Assembly (NCBI RefSeq): GCF_004522215.1
Contig: NZ_SDLR01000003.1
Coordinates: 930,001 to 994,000, forward strand
Reading direction: 5' to 3'
Length of the DNA: 64,000 nt
Origin: Ammoniphilus sp. YIM 78166
GTDB taxonomy: Bacteria; Bacillota; Bacilli; Aneurinibacillales; RAOX-1
Below are positions 1 through 9,081 of the stretch, in pieces; position 1 is the first letter of the stretch; the number at the start of each line of letters is the position of its first letter. The translations under genes and the position numbers were made by a program. The notes beneath the pieces are model-generated. The model made no database searches and was not told the DNA's origin. It worked only from the letters and a program-made list of their open reading frames with translations.

Positions 1-240
1 AATAAAAATAAAAGGTGTCTGAGAAACGTTGCGAATAGCCTTGCAAACATCATAGCCTGACATTTTGCCAGGAAGCTGAATGTCGGAAATAACTAGATTT
101 GGTTTTTCGGATTCGAATAAATGAATGGCATCCTCTGCAGTTTCTGTTTGTACCACCTCATACCCATTCTTAACGAGGTAGATCCTAATCAATCCTGCTA
201 TATCCACATCATCTTCTACGAGAAGGATCTTACTTGGCAT
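1..240 (-). CDS. Response regulator receiver domain (partial, C-terminus outside window)
   Basis: This is the first 80 codons of a CheY-like receiver domain, running off the left edge of the window. The fragment starts MPSKILLVEDD, giving the acidic pair of the phosphorylation pocket, and contains VISDIQLPG, whose Asp (about residue 54) is the expected phospho-acceptor. Such a domain receives phosphate from a histidine kinase. The output domain is missing, so the regulated process is unknown. The Spo0B-type kinase at about 2.1-4.0 kb could be its partner, but two acyltransferase genes lie between, so that pairing is only a guess. Confidence 0.85.
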   Translation of the reverse strand, partial: MPSKILLVEDDVDIAGLIRIYLVKNGYEVVQTETAEDAIHLFESEKPNLVISDIQLPGKMSGYDVCKAIRNVSQTPFIFI

Positions 241-330
241 TCCTATTCACCACCACATCAGGAAATGATAGTCTTCATATAGTATAAAACAATTTTCGAC
301 TTTGAAGTAAATAAGATCTCCTAATTTAAG

Positions 331-357
331 AAAAAAGTGCCCTAAAATCAAGGGCAC
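331..357 (-). terminator. Intrinsic terminator after the acyltransferase gene
   Basis: Read on the minus strand, GTGCCCT pairs with AGGGCAC around a short loop and is followed by a run of T. It closes the two-gene acyltransferase operon. Confidence 0.8.
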
Positions 358-359
358 GT

Positions 360-1256
360 TCAATCTTCATTCTCATTTTCCCACCGCTCGTTCACATTAA
401 ACCAATAAAACCATTGATCTGGCTTTGTTTTAACCATTTCCTCTAACCATTCATTCAGTTCATTTATTGCCTGTGAACGTTGAGAAGGAGACCACTTTTG
501 ATATAAATAAACTGGAGCATAAAACTGAATATCGTGCTTAAAACGTTTCTTACGGTAACCTAGCATAGGAATAATGGGTACCTTACCTTCCAGGGAGAGC
601 ATGGCGGAACCGGCGGGCGTTCGAGTAGATCGACCAAAAAATCTTGCTGGAGGAAAGTTGGGTCTCCAAAAATCACCAAGCAAGAAAACCACACCGTTAT
701 TTGCTAAATGTCTTTTCAGTTGTCTAACAATTTCTACGGCTGGCACTTCATCATAATCTAATGCTCGACAACCCATATTCTCAAATATCGAGTATAAAGG
801 TCGAAGCTCTGAGCTCCCCATTGTAGCTACAGTTAGACAAGGATATCTTTGTGTTAAATACCAGTAGTAATAAAAGAAATTTCCTACATGAGGGGTAAAA
901 ATGATCACTCCTTTGCCTTGATCTAGTTCTTGTTTAATATAATTTTCACCCTTAACATCGAATTTATTGTTTTCTACTTTGTCTAGACTAGAAGATTCAA
1001 TAAGAATCTCATAGAGTACAACTGTCATTTGGTAAAAATAGGAACGAGTCAAGCGATGGAGTTTTTTTGATGGCTTTTCCGTTAGCAGTTCCTTCATATT
1101 GGAGTACACCAACTTTCGCAAATCAGATGAAGCCCAATAGAGGATTTGACTGATGCAATAGCAAAAAAATAGTGCAAGGGGTTTGGGGATATAATGTAAC
1201 CAGCGGTAAACCATTGGTCCCTTACCAGAGGTTACCTTTTGTATCCATTCGTACAA
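360..1256 (-). CDS. LpxL/HtrB-type lysophospholipid acyltransferase family protein
   Basis: The 298-residue protein resembles the LpxL/HtrB acyltransferase superfamily (lipid A lauroyltransferase-like), which moves an acyl chain onto a lipid acceptor at the cytoplasmic membrane. The region FTPHVGNF (about residues 120-127) carries the conserved His of the acyltransferase block. A later block around FLLGDFW and FFGR (about 195-212) fits the substrate-binding motifs. The start is a TTG, chosen because AGGAGGT lies 7-8 bases upstream. It follows 14 bases behind the OlsB-like gene, so the two are probably one operon. A Gram-positive has no lipid A, so another acceptor is expected. I infer that it adds the second acyl chain to the product of its neighbour, as OlsA-type enzymes do in ornithine lipid synthesis. 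Confidence 0.75.
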   Translation of the reverse strand: MYEWIQKVTSGKGPMVYRWLHYIPKPLALFFCYCISQILYWASSDLRKLVYSNMKELLTEKPSKKLHRLTRSYFYQMTVVLYEILIESSSLDKVENNKFDVKGENYIKQELDQGKGVIIFTPHVGNFFYYYWYLTQRYPCLTVATMGSSELRPLYSIFENMGCRALDYDEVPAVEIVRQLKRHLANNGVVFLLGDFWRPNFPPARFFGRSTRTPAGSAMLSLEGKVPIIPMLGYRKKRFKHDIQFYAPVYLYQKWSPSQRSQAINELNEWLEEMVKTKPDQWFYWFNVNERWENENED

Positions 1257-1270
1257 TGGGTATACCTCCT

Positions 1271-2023
1271 TTATTCATGGGATCGGAGGAGCTTAGTAAA
1301 CCTCCGCGTAGCCTTTTTCACATCTAGAATGATAAAAAAGTCAGTGGTTTGAAATAAGGGGTCAAAAGCAGGTTCCCCATCCATTTTTGCCCCAAGGGAG
1401 TAGTAACCCTTTATTAATGGGGGCAATTGCCGTATTAGTTCCTGTTCAGTGCAAGTAACAGAAAGGATCTCTAGACCTTTAATGCGATGAGTAGGCAAAG
1501 GCTGAATTCCAAACTCCTCTTTTAGTAGTCCATGGGTCTTTAGCATACTGTAGATGATGTTCGTCTGTTCGAGACCATTTGTTGTAAGACTTGCACACCC
1601 TACAATATAAGAAAAGTTGTTCTCCTGTAGATATTGTCCGATTCCCTTCCACAAAAGCTTTAAAACTTTCCCATCTCGATAGTCAGGAGCAATGCAGCTT
1701 CTTCCTAATTCGAGCATTTCATGTGCTTTTGAACGTAAGGGGGTTAAATCGAATTCTGTCTCCGAATAAAATCCCCCATGTTGCATCGCCTTATTACCAG
1801 GTAACAATCTATATGTTCCTACAACTCTTCCAGTAATAAGCTCCTTGACAATCAAATGATCACAATATAAATCATATGAATCTTTTTCAAGTTTATCCTT
1901 ATTGAATAACCTATGATTACCCGCTTCTTCAACGAATACTTGATAGCGCAACCGAAATGCTTGTTCTAGTTCTGCGGGTGTATCCACTAGCTTAACTAGT
2001 AAATGGGCCTGCGTTTCAGCCAT
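1271..2023 (-). CDS. OlsB/FeeM-like GNAT N-acyltransferase
   Basis: This 250-residue protein matches the COG3176-type GNAT family that includes OlsB (ornithine N-acyltransferase) and long-chain N-acyl amino acid synthases. These enzymes transfer a fatty acyl group from acyl-ACP to an amino acid amine. RYQVFVEEAG near residue 26 and ELGRSCIAPDYRDGKVLKLL near residues 106-125 are the family's signature blocks. The ATG start has AAGGGTGTGAG upstream. It is the first gene of a pair with the LpxL-type acyltransferase. An N-acyltransferase next to an O-acyltransferase suggests a two-step aminolipid pathway. The amino acid acceptor cannot be read from the sequence. Confidence 0.72.
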   Translation of the reverse strand: MAETQAHLLVKLVDTPAELEQAFRLRYQVFVEEAGNHRLFNKDKLEKDSYDLYCDHLIVKELITGRVVGTYRLLPGNKAMQHGGFYSETEFDLTPLRSKAHEMLELGRSCIAPDYRDGKVLKLLWKGIGQYLQENNFSYIVGCASLTTNGLEQTNIIYSMLKTHGLLKEEFGIQPLPTHRIKGLEILSVTCTEQELIRQLPPLIKGYYSLGAKMDGEPAFDPLFQTTDFFIILDVKKATRRFTKLLRSHE

Positions 2024-2100
2024 CTTCTCACACCCTTGTTAAGGAAGTTTGCGGTTCTATTACTATAGTATGTAAAAAGATAGAATGTGTTAGTAAAACA

Positions 2101-2136
2101 AAAAAACCTCCCTTTAAGAGGTTATAAAGGGAGGTT
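2101..2136 (-). terminator. Intrinsic terminator after the histidine kinase gene
   Basis: An 11-bp stem (AACCTCCCTTT with AAAGGGAGGTT) is followed on the minus strand by a T run. It overlaps the stop codon of the kinase gene by a few bases. Confidence 0.8.
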
Positions 2137-4039
2137 ACTTGGGTGTATTCGGCAATAATATTTTAAAAGTAACGGAGTCCTCTTCGATACTGATATTTAA
2201 GTGACCTCGATACTTTTTTACTAGATCCTTAACAATGGCCAATCCCTGACCGTGACGACTCACTCGTTGAGAAGACTCAAGCTCTTTTGTAGTATATCCA
2301 GCTTCAAACCATCTTTCAAATTCTTTCGCACCAACAGAGCCAGGAATGATCGTATTTTCGACCTGATATTCATAATACTCAGCACTTTTACTTAGAGTAA
2401 CGGTAATATTTCGCTTTTGTTCCGGTAATTTGCATGTGGCTTCCATTGCGTTATCCATCAGATTACCATAGATGCGAATAAGATCGGTTTCGGGATAATC
2501 CATGGTAAAATTCGGTTCCACTTTCATGACAAAATTAATTTTCTTATCAGCAGCTGCCGTTGATTTTGAGAAAAAAAGAACACTAAGCGTAGGGTGAGCA
2601 ATCTGAATGGAATGATCCAGTCTTCTTACCTCTTGGGATAATTGTCTGAAGTATTCCTCTGCTCGTTCATACGATTTTAACTGGAGATGTCCCCATACAA
2701 TCTGAAAATGGTTATTCATGTCATGTCGAAACGAGCGCAAAGAAGACACAAGGTTCTGGAATTCTTCCTGATAAGTCCGTTGAGTGATATGTAAATTCTG
2801 AGCTGCACTTGCATTCATCTCTTGTATTAACCTGTCCATCTTCACGGTCATATCATTAATTGATTCTGAAACCTGATCCAACTCTGCATTTCTTCCCGTT
2901 ACTGGAATCCTTTCACTTAGGTTTCCGTCAGATACTTTTCTCAGATGCTCACGTATAGTAGACAAGGGTTTTAAGCTTTGTCTTGTCATGACATAAGACA
3001 AAATAAGCATGAGCAGAAGCATGGCTAAGTAGGCGCTAGAGATAATCACAAGAGCCATTTGAAAAAAAGTCTGCTCATCCTGTTCATTACGAGTCAGAAG
3101 CATGGCTCGTTGATTAGGCAATGGAATGTAGTGCTTCTCATACAGTACCCCTTTTTCAGAGAAGCGAACCGATTTAGCTTGAGAGCCTTGCTGTACCATT
3201 TCAACATACGAGCGATCTTCCGGTCTTGGTAAAAGATCGTGACCGAACAGGACCGTATCATCTCGCTCTGGTATAATTTCATTGGGTTTCAAAATACCGT
3301 CTAACCACGGATTAACATTGATGATTGCTATACTTTCAATTTGTTTATTCTCTTCAACAATATCAGAAATAAACTGTTGAGGGCTAAACATGCTTTTCAC
3401 TTGTTGAATTTGTTCATCCTTTATATAAGGCGCAATAAGAAAAGGAATTTCCCCGTCCGTTGACCGGTAGTAAGCGTACTTATAGTAAGCATCCTCCCAT
3501 GAGGATTTGGCAACTGGCCCCACCCAATAATTCGTGTTTTTATACCCTTCCCCTACATCCACCGTTCCAGAACGAATTAATTGACGAAGCGCAATCGTCC
3601 AAGTATTGTCTTCCCCCCAATCTTTAGAAGACACCCCAATCTCACCAGGATCAGAGGATTGAACAATCACAATATGGTTATCAATTTCTACACAGAGAGA
3701 GATCTGAGTCAAATGGTATTTCTCTCTTAAACTAATAAGTTCTTCAGCTGTAATTTGGTCTAGCCTTTTTCCATTCAAGTCTTCAGCTAAGTTTACAGCA
3801 GCATAATAGAGCAGTTTATCAATATCTTGTTCAACGGATTTGGCTGCTTGTTCAGATAGATTAAGGGACTGAATAATAATTTCAGTAGCAGATTGGACTT
3901 CCAACGATATATGTTCTTTAAAATGTTCTTTTGATAACCAATATAGAACTATAGTCAATAACAATCCCACCACCCCAATTATGAAAGCAAATTGGAGGGT
4001 TAACTGGGATAGAATGGATTTATTACGACGCCAGGACAT
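2135..4039 (-). CDS. Membrane sensor histidine kinase, Spo0B/DcuS-like catalytic part
   Basis: A two-component sensor kinase of about 634 residues. It has an N-terminal membrane helix, a large extracytoplasmic sensor region of about 290 residues, a second membrane helix near residue 330, and a HAMP linker after it. The dimerisation helix carries RSFRHDMNNHFQIVWGHLQL, whose His is the likely phosphorylation site; the HDMNNH form is typical of Spo0B/DcuS/CitA-type kinases rather than classical HisKA. The GHKL ATPase follows, with the N-box GNLMDNAMEA and a G-box near GHGQGLAIVK. I chose the ATG at 4039 over the in-frame GTG six codons earlier because AGAGGT lies at correct spacing before the ATG. 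It stands alone with its own terminator, and the signal it senses is unknown. Confidence 0.85.
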   Translation of the reverse strand: MSWRRNKSILSQLTLQFAFIIGVVGLLLTIVLYWLSKEHFKEHISLEVQSATEIIIQSLNLSEQAAKSVEQDIDKLLYYAAVNLAEDLNGKRLDQITAEELISLREKYHLTQISLCVEIDNHIVIVQSSDPGEIGVSSKDWGEDNTWTIALRQLIRSGTVDVGEGYKNTNYWVGPVAKSSWEDAYYKYAYYRSTDGEIPFLIAPYIKDEQIQQVKSMFSPQQFISDIVEENKQIESIAIINVNPWLDGILKPNEIIPERDDTVLFGHDLLPRPEDRSYVEMVQQGSQAKSVRFSEKGVLYEKHYIPLPNQRAMLLTRNEQDEQTFFQMALVIISSAYLAMLLLMLILSYVMTRQSLKPLSTIREHLRKVSDGNLSERIPVTGRNAELDQVSESINDMTVKMDRLIQEMNASAAQNLHITQRTYQEEFQNLVSSLRSFRHDMNNHFQIVWGHLQLKSYERAEEYFRQLSQEVRRLDHSIQIAHPTLSVLFFSKSTAAADKKINFVMKVEPNFTMDYPETDLIRIYGNLMDNAMEATCKLPEQKRNITVTLSKSAEYYEYQVENTIIPGSVGAKEFERWFEAGYTTKELESSQRVSRHGQGLAIVKDLVKKYRGHLNISIEEDSVTFKILLPNTPK

Positions 4040-4251
4040 AAACGAAACCTCTTTCACTCTAGAAATGCACCCTACTATTATAACCTAAAGCTAATGATAA
4101 GGCGTCAAAGTTTGCTATAAAAACATAAAAAGATCTAGTAAATTATGGCATCACATGATAAATATTGAACCCCTAACGTAACTTTGGTAGACTAATAAAT
4201 AAATAGAATATGAGTAAAAAACTAGTAAATTTACAACACGGGGTGACATCT

Positions 4252-5172
4252 ATGAAAAAAGCAAAAGTATTAGGTCTTCTGCTATGCGGGTGTTTGGTGT
4301 TCTCTTCCTTTACGTCAACTTATGCAGCCACATCGGATGAAATTGCAAATTCTGCCCAAAAGTACATAGGTCATTCACTACAAAATTATACCGCAGGAGA
4401 TTTTATTCATTACACATTAAAAGGGGCTGGAATCTCCTCATCCACTAGCTTAGCAACCCTATACAAGCAAGGTACTCCTGTGTCTAGCTCTAATGCAAAA
4501 AGGGGAGACATTGCCTTCTTTGGTTCTAGCAGCTCCAACCTATTTGCATCAGGTGTCCACCTCGGAAATAACCAGATTGCTGTCGCCTATAAACCCTATG
4601 GAAGCGTTAAGGTACTATCCACAACAGACACCGTTGTAAAAAATAATCTGTTAGGAAATCGAAGTTTTGCAACCACTACAGAAAGCACCCCCCCTAGTCC
4701 AACGACTAGCCCGACTACCCCACCGGCCATTGATCATAAGGAAGCCTTAATTCAAGCCGGTTTAAAATATCTGGGCACACCTTATGAATACGGCTCAAGC
4801 CGTGCTAACACAGATACCTTTGACTGTTCAGATTTTGTACGCCAAGTCTATCTTGATGGTGTTGGCCTAGATTTAGGAAAAGGCGGATCTAGCTCTCAAT
4901 ATAATTACCTTATTAATACAGGAGCCCAAATCAAAACCGATTGGCGCCAATTGGAAAAAGGAGATATCATGATTTTCATGCCTTACCGCGGAACGGCTGA
5001 ATCCAATTATACGACAAACCGCACCGCTATTGGTCACTCAGGTATATATATGGGGGATGGCAAAGTTCTTCATACCTATTCTAAAGATTCGGGCGGAGTT
5101 CGAGTGGACTCCATCGCCAATAGACACTGGGAATATCGTTTTATTGCAGGTGGTAGCCCTTTAACTAAATAA
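4252..5172 (+). CDS. Secreted NlpC/P60 endopeptidase with a degenerate first NlpC-like domain
   Basis: An exported peptidoglycan hydrolase of 306 residues. The start is placed at 4252, where GGGGTGA lies just upstream and a signal peptide begins (MKKAKVLGLLLCG..., cleavage near TYA-ATS). Residues of about 30-140 look like an NlpC/P60 fold in which the usual catalytic DCS motif is AGDFIH, so this half is probably inactive. A Pro/Thr/Ser-rich linker (about 145-165) leads to an intact domain with FDCSDFVRQVY (nucleophile Cys) and IGHSGIYMGDGKVLHTY (catalytic His). NlpC/P60 enzymes cut gamma-D-Glu-diaminopimelate links in stem peptides. The first domain may bind the wall instead. The gene is monocistronic. 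Confidence 0.88.
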   Translation: MKKAKVLGLLLCGCLVFSSFTSTYAATSDEIANSAQKYIGHSLQNYTAGDFIHYTLKGAGISSSTSLATLYKQGTPVSSSNAKRGDIAFFGSSSSNLFASGVHLGNNQIAVAYKPYGSVKVLSTTDTVVKNNLLGNRSFATTTESTPPSPTTSPTTPPAIDHKEALIQAGLKYLGTPYEYGSSRANTDTFDCSDFVRQVYLDGVGLDLGKGGSSSQYNYLINTGAQIKTDWRQLEKGDIMIFMPYRGTAESNYTTNRTAIGHSGIYMGDGKVLHTYSKDSGGVRVDSIANRHWEYRFIAGGSPLTK

Positions 5173-5181
5173 AAGAACAAG

Positions 5182-5219
5182 AGGCAGCCGGGCGAATTTT
5201 TCGTTTGGCTGCCTTTTTA
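5182..5219 (+). terminator. Intrinsic terminator after the NlpC/P60 gene
   Basis: AGGCAGCC pairs with GGCTGCCT across a 17-base loop and is followed by TTTTT. Confidence 0.8.
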
Positions 5220-5220
5220 G

Positions 5221-5643
5221 TTATTTACACAACTGGAAGGACTTTAGAATTTCAGGAAGATCCCGATTGATCATTCGTGATAAATACTTAAATTCTCGTA
5301 ATCTTCGATTGTAATCGGTTTGGTCAGGCAATAAAAATTCATCAGGTGGTTCCCCCGGTGTTAAGGCCGCATAAACCACTTTCTTGCTAGAAGCTATAAA
5401 CTGTAAGGGAGAGTCTTTATACCTTGCATCCCAATTCCGTTTACTCATGTTAAAAACGATTAAATCAAATATAGGAGTTGAAACAACACCATTGATGCTC
5501 TTTCGATAGCGGAGCTTAAATCGAATACAAGCGCGAGCATCTTTTAGACCACAAGCAGTCTCCTCTACAAAAACATGCTTCCTCCACCACTTTGGAATAG
5601 TGAGTCTAAACCTGTATGTTGAGTTGTGATACCATATGGGCAC
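5221..5643 (-). CDS. Hypothetical protein, 140 residues
   Basis: I do not recognise this protein. It starts with GTG behind an AAGGAGGAGAG ribosome site, which makes it a credible gene. The N-terminal 60 residues read as alternating beta strands (TYRFRLTIPKWWRKHVFVEE), and the middle contains WDARYKDSPLQFIASSKKVVYAALTP. There is no signal peptide or membrane helix, so it should be cytoplasmic. It lies upstream of no other minus-strand gene and converges with the NlpC/P60 gene. Confidence 0.65.
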   Translation of the reverse strand: MPIWYHNSTYRFRLTIPKWWRKHVFVEETACGLKDARACIRFKLRYRKSINGVVSTPIFDLIVFNMSKRNWDARYKDSPLQFIASSKKVVYAALTPGEPPDEFLLPDQTDYNRRLREFKYLSRMINRDLPEILKSFQLCK

Positions 5644-5700
5644 TGCACTCTCCTCCTTCTCTCCTTACAAGGATATTCGGAAGAGATGAATTCTGTTTAC

Positions 5701-5714
5701 ATAACATATGTTAT
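5701..5714. promoter_or_regulatory. Perfect 14-bp palindrome in the leader of the hypothetical gene
   Basis: ATAACATATGTTAT is a perfect palindrome about 60 bases upstream of the GTG start of the 140-residue protein gene. It could be an operator for that gene. No regulator can be assigned. Confidence 0.3.
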
Positions 5715-5734
5715 GAATAGAACAAAAAACAAAG

Positions 5735-5764
5735 AAAAAAGAGCCACCCTGCGGTGGCCCTATG
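5735..5764 (-). terminator. Intrinsic terminator after malate synthase
   Basis: GGGCCACCGCAGGGTGGC forms a compact hairpin on the minus strand, followed by CTCTTTTTT. Confidence 0.8.
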
Positions 5765-5765
5765 G

Positions 5766-7943
5766 TTATGCATTTTCTTGTAATACCTTCGCTTTGAACT
5801 CAATACGGCGTCGATGCAAGATTGGCTCGGTATAACCGCTTGGCTGATCGTATCCTTTAAATACGAGTTCGCATGCTGCTTGGAATGCAACGGAATGATC
5901 GAAATCCGGAGCCATTGGGCGGTAAGCCGCATCCCCAGCATTTTGTTCATCAACGACTTTAGCCATACGCTTTAACGTTTCTAGTATCTGTTCTTCGCTT
6001 GCAATCCCATGGTGCATCCAGTTCGCCATATGCTGGCTGGAGATTCGAAGAGTCGCGCGGTCCTCCATTAAACCTACATTGTTAATGTCCGGAACCTTAG
6101 AGCATCCGATGCCTTGCTCAACCCAGCGAACTACATAGCCTAAAATCCCTTGTGCATTATTGTCAAGCTCTTGCTGAATTTCTGTTGGCGTCCACTGTGG
6201 ATTCTGCTCCACTGGAATTTGTAAAATGTCATCACGGTAATCACGAATCGTTTCTTTAAGCTGGTTCTGAATTTGGCGAACATCGGTTTGATGATAATGT
6301 AGAGCATGCAAGGTTGCCGCGGTAGGAGAAGGTACCCAAGCGGTATTCCCACCTGCTTGCAAATGTCCAATTTTTTGCTTGAGCATTTCGCTCATTAAGT
6401 CAGGCATTGCCCACATTCCTTTGCCGATTTGAGCGCGTCCCTGCAGACCACAGGCAAGACCGACAGCAACATTGGACTTTTCATAGCTTTGGAGCCATAC
6501 GGAAGACTTCATATCATTCTTACGAATCATCGGACCTGCTTCCATAGACGTGTGCATTTCATCCCCAGTACGATCTAGAAAACCGGTATTAATAAAGACT
6601 ACCCGATCTTTAACCTGACGAATGCATGCTTTCAAATTTAAGGATGTACGACGCTCCTCGTCCATTACGCCAATTTTAAGGGTATGACGGTTTAGACCTA
6701 GCATATCCTCCACGCGATTAAAGAGCTCATTAGCGAATGCTACTTCAAACGAGCCGTGCATCTTAGGCTTTACAATATACACCGAGCCCTTGGCTGAGTT
6801 TTTCTTGCCGCTCGTACGCAACAGGTCGTGCATTGCAATTAAGCTGGTAAACACAGTATCTAGGATTCCTTCAGGCACTTCATTGCCTTCTTGATCAAGA
6901 ATTGCGTTAATCGTCATGAGGTGTCCTACATTACGAACAAAAAGAAGGGAACGCCCTTTTAAAGTAATCTCTCCTCCGGTTATGGAAGTGTAGATACGAT
7001 CTGGATTCATCGTTCTTGTCATCGTCTTGCTTCCTTTAGGGAACGTAGCCGATAGATCACCCTTCATAAGGCCAAGCCAATTTCTATAAACCTGAACTTT
7101 ATCCTCAGCATCCACTGCCGCAACAGAGTCTTCACAATCCATTATCGTAGAGAGTGCGGCTTCCATTAAAAGATCTTTCACACCTGCAGCATCGGTAGAC
7201 CCAATCGGATGGTTACGGTCAATCTGAATTTCAAAGTGTAATCCATTATTTTTTAATAGAACAGCTGTTGGCGCCTCTGCCTGACCTTCGTAACCTACAA
7301 GCTGGGTGTTATCTTCAAGTGTAACGATTTGACCATTGCTCAAAGTAACAGCTAATTGACCATTTACAATAGCATAGCATGTAGCATCTTTATGGGTTGC
7401 TCCTGCTAATGTGGCAGATTGATCCAGGAAATTCTTCGCAAACTCGATAACTTTTTGTCCACGAACTGGATTATAACTACCAGTCAGTTCAGCACCGTCG
7501 TTCTGATCTATAGCATCCGTTCCATATAGTGCATCATAAAGGCTTCCCCAGCGTGCATTCGCTGCATTAATTGCGTAGCGAGCATTATTTACCGGTACAA
7601 CTAATTGAGGTCCAGCCTGTAAGGAAATCTCATCGTCTACATTAAATGTTTCCACTTCAAAATCCTCAACTTCAGGCTCCAGGTAACCAATTTCTTGGAG
7701 GAAGGCTTTATACTTATCAAAGTTGAGAGGATTTTGCTTATGCCATTCATGAATTGCTGCTTGAATTTGGTCGCGTTTTGTCAGTAGAGCCTTGTTCCTA
7801 GGTGCTAGATCTTGAATTAAAGTCTGGAGATTCAACCAGAACTTCTCCTGTTCTACCCCCGTCCCAGGGAGAACCTCGGTATTAATAAACTCATATAACT
7901 CCGCAGCAACTTGAAGACTTCCAACTTTGATATACTCTGACAT
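5766..7943 (-). CDS. glcB: Malate synthase G
   Basis: Malate synthase condenses glyoxylate with acetyl-CoA to malate. At 725 residues this is the long G isoform (about 720 residues), not the 530-residue A isoform. Recognisable blocks are [12 protein letters not shown], a TFMNPDRIY-like segment ([13 protein letters not shown]), [17 protein letters not shown], the central [13 protein letters not shown] and [18 protein letters not shown], and the C-terminal [10 protein letters not shown]-type block ([18 protein letters not shown]). No isocitrate lyase gene is adjacent, so glyoxylate may come from another source such as glycolate, oxalate or purine catabolism. The gene is monocistronic and diverges from a LysR-type regulator, its plausible controller. 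Confidence 0.95.
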   Translation of the reverse strand: MSEYIKVGSLQVAAELYEFINTEVLPGTGVEQEKFWLNLQTLIQDLAPRNKALLTKRDQIQAAIHEWHKQNPLNFDKYKAFLQEIGYLEPEVEDFEVETFNVDDEISLQAGPQLVVPVNNARYAINAANARWGSLYDALYGTDAIDQNDGAELTGSYNPVRGQKVIEFAKNFLDQSATLAGATHKDATCYAIVNGQLAVTLSNGQIVTLEDNTQLVGYEGQAEAPTAVLLKNNGLHFEIQIDRNHPIGSTDAAGVKDLLMEAALSTIMDCEDSVAAVDAEDKVQVYRNWLGLMKGDLSATFPKGSKTMTRTMNPDRIYTSITGGEITLKGRSLLFVRNVGHLMTINAILDQEGNEVPEGILDTVFTSLIAMHDLLRTSGKKNSAKGSVYIVKPKMHGSFEVAFANELFNRVEDMLGLNRHTLKIGVMDEERRTSLNLKACIRQVKDRVVFINTGFLDRTGDEMHTSMEAGPMIRKNDMKSSVWLQSYEKSNVAVGLACGLQGRAQIGKGMWAMPDLMSEMLKQKIGHLQAGGNTAWVPSPTAATLHALHYHQTDVRQIQNQLKETIRDYRDDILQIPVEQNPQWTPTEIQQELDNNAQGILGYVVRWVEQGIGCSKVPDINNVGLMEDRATLRISSQHMANWMHHGIASEEQILETLKRMAKVVDEQNAGDAAYRPMAPDFDHSVAFQAACELVFKGYDQPSGYTEPILHRRRIEFKAKVLQENA

Positions 7944-8084
7944 GATGGACTTCCTCCCTATTTAATGATGATCTGTCTGTTTTATTAATCTGATTGTATT
8001 ATATAATAGACTTTGTTATAACTAAAATATATATTTCGAATGATTGGTATGCATTATTGTTATATTGTCCAGGAAAGTGGTGAA

Positions 8085-8981
8085 ATGGAATTGGACATTC
8101 GTCATTTAGAATATTTCTCTGAGGTAGCCAAACATTTAAGCTTTACTAAGGCAGCTAGCGCCTTGCATATTTCCCAGCCTTCTTTAAGTAAAGCTATTAA
8201 GAGTATTGAAGATGAATTAGGTGTCCCCCTATTTTACCGTTCATCCAAGCAGCTTGAATTAACCGATGCAGGCAAAGCCGTTTTGGTTAATGCAAAAACG
8301 GTATTGGAAGCCTTTTATGGTCTTACTTCAGAACTCAGCGATATCATGGATTTAAAAAAGGGTGAGATCAGCATTGGCGTCCCTCCCATTGTTGGGGCAG
8401 CTTTTTTTTCGAAGCTAATCAGCCAGTTCAAAGAGCAATATCCTTCCATTCAAATTAAGTTAACGGAAGTTGGCACGAACAAGATTAAGCAAGAGGTTGA
8501 GGAAGGAATCCTAGATATCGGATTGATCTGCAATATTCCAGGTCATAGTGAACAATTCGAATTAATCAAGGTTTTAAATGATCCGCTCCTGCTCATAGTC
8601 CATAAGGAACACCCGCTGGCTCAAAAAGCAAAGGTCCATTTCTCGGAAATTGAAAACCAACCCTTTATCTTATATAGAAAAGATTTTTCGCTGCACGACC
8701 GTATACTGGAGGAATGCCATAAATTTGGCTTTTATCCGAATGTAGTCTGTGAAAGCTCGCAAAAAGACTTTATGATTGAACTAGTAGAAGCAAAATTAGG
8801 AGTAGCCTTACTGCCAAGCAGAATCTGCCAGAATCTCCATCATCAGGAGCTTGTCGCAATCCCACTAGACGGTTCAAAGATCAACCTCGAGTTAGGCATG
8901 ATTTGGAAAAAGAACAAATACCTTTCCTTTGGAGTACGAGAATTTATCGCAGTATCCAAGGAGCATTTGTTCGTAAAGTAG
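8085..8981 (+). CDS. LysR-type transcriptional regulator
   Basis: A LysR-family regulator of about 298 residues. The N-terminal winged helix is clear (MELDIRHLEYFSEVAKHLSF, then ISQPSLSKAIKSIEDELG), followed by a periplasmic-binding-like effector domain from about residue 90. The start was set at the ATG at 8085 because AGGAAAGTGGTG lies before it and because family members begin with MELRHLxYF. The longer reading frame from 8040 adds an unlikely tail. It diverges from glcB across about 140 AT-rich bases, the usual LysR arrangement, so control of malate synthase is inferred. The family also resembles CidR/CynR-type regulators. Confidence 0.88.
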   Translation: MELDIRHLEYFSEVAKHLSFTKAASALHISQPSLSKAIKSIEDELGVPLFYRSSKQLELTDAGKAVLVNAKTVLEAFYGLTSELSDIMDLKKGEISIGVPPIVGAAFFSKLISQFKEQYPSIQIKLTEVGTNKIKQEVEEGILDIGLICNIPGHSEQFELIKVLNDPLLLIVHKEHPLAQKAKVHFSEIENQPFILYRKDFSLHDRILEECHKFGFYPNVVCESSQKDFMIELVEAKLGVALLPSRICQNLHHQELVAIPLDGSKINLELGMIWKKNKYLSFGVREFIAVSKEHLFVK

Positions 8982-9002
8982 CAAGGCTATACGCATAACG
9001 AT

Positions 9003-9030
9003 TTGACAATCACTTGCCGTTTGCTATATT
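9003..9030 (+). promoter_or_regulatory. Sigma-A-like promoter for the gbsR-type gene
   Basis: TTGACA at 9003-9008 is followed after 16 bases by TATATT at 9025-9030. The palindrome AAATCGATTT at 9051-9060 lies just downstream and could be an autoregulatory operator. Confidence 0.55.
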
Positions 9031-9081
9031 TATTTTATTAATAATAATACAAATCGATTTAACAAAAAGGTCGTGATATCC

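Noticed and set aside
9073-9081. GTG start for gbsR
   Set aside because: It lies only two bases after the AAAGG ribosome site; the ATG at 9082 has correct spacing.
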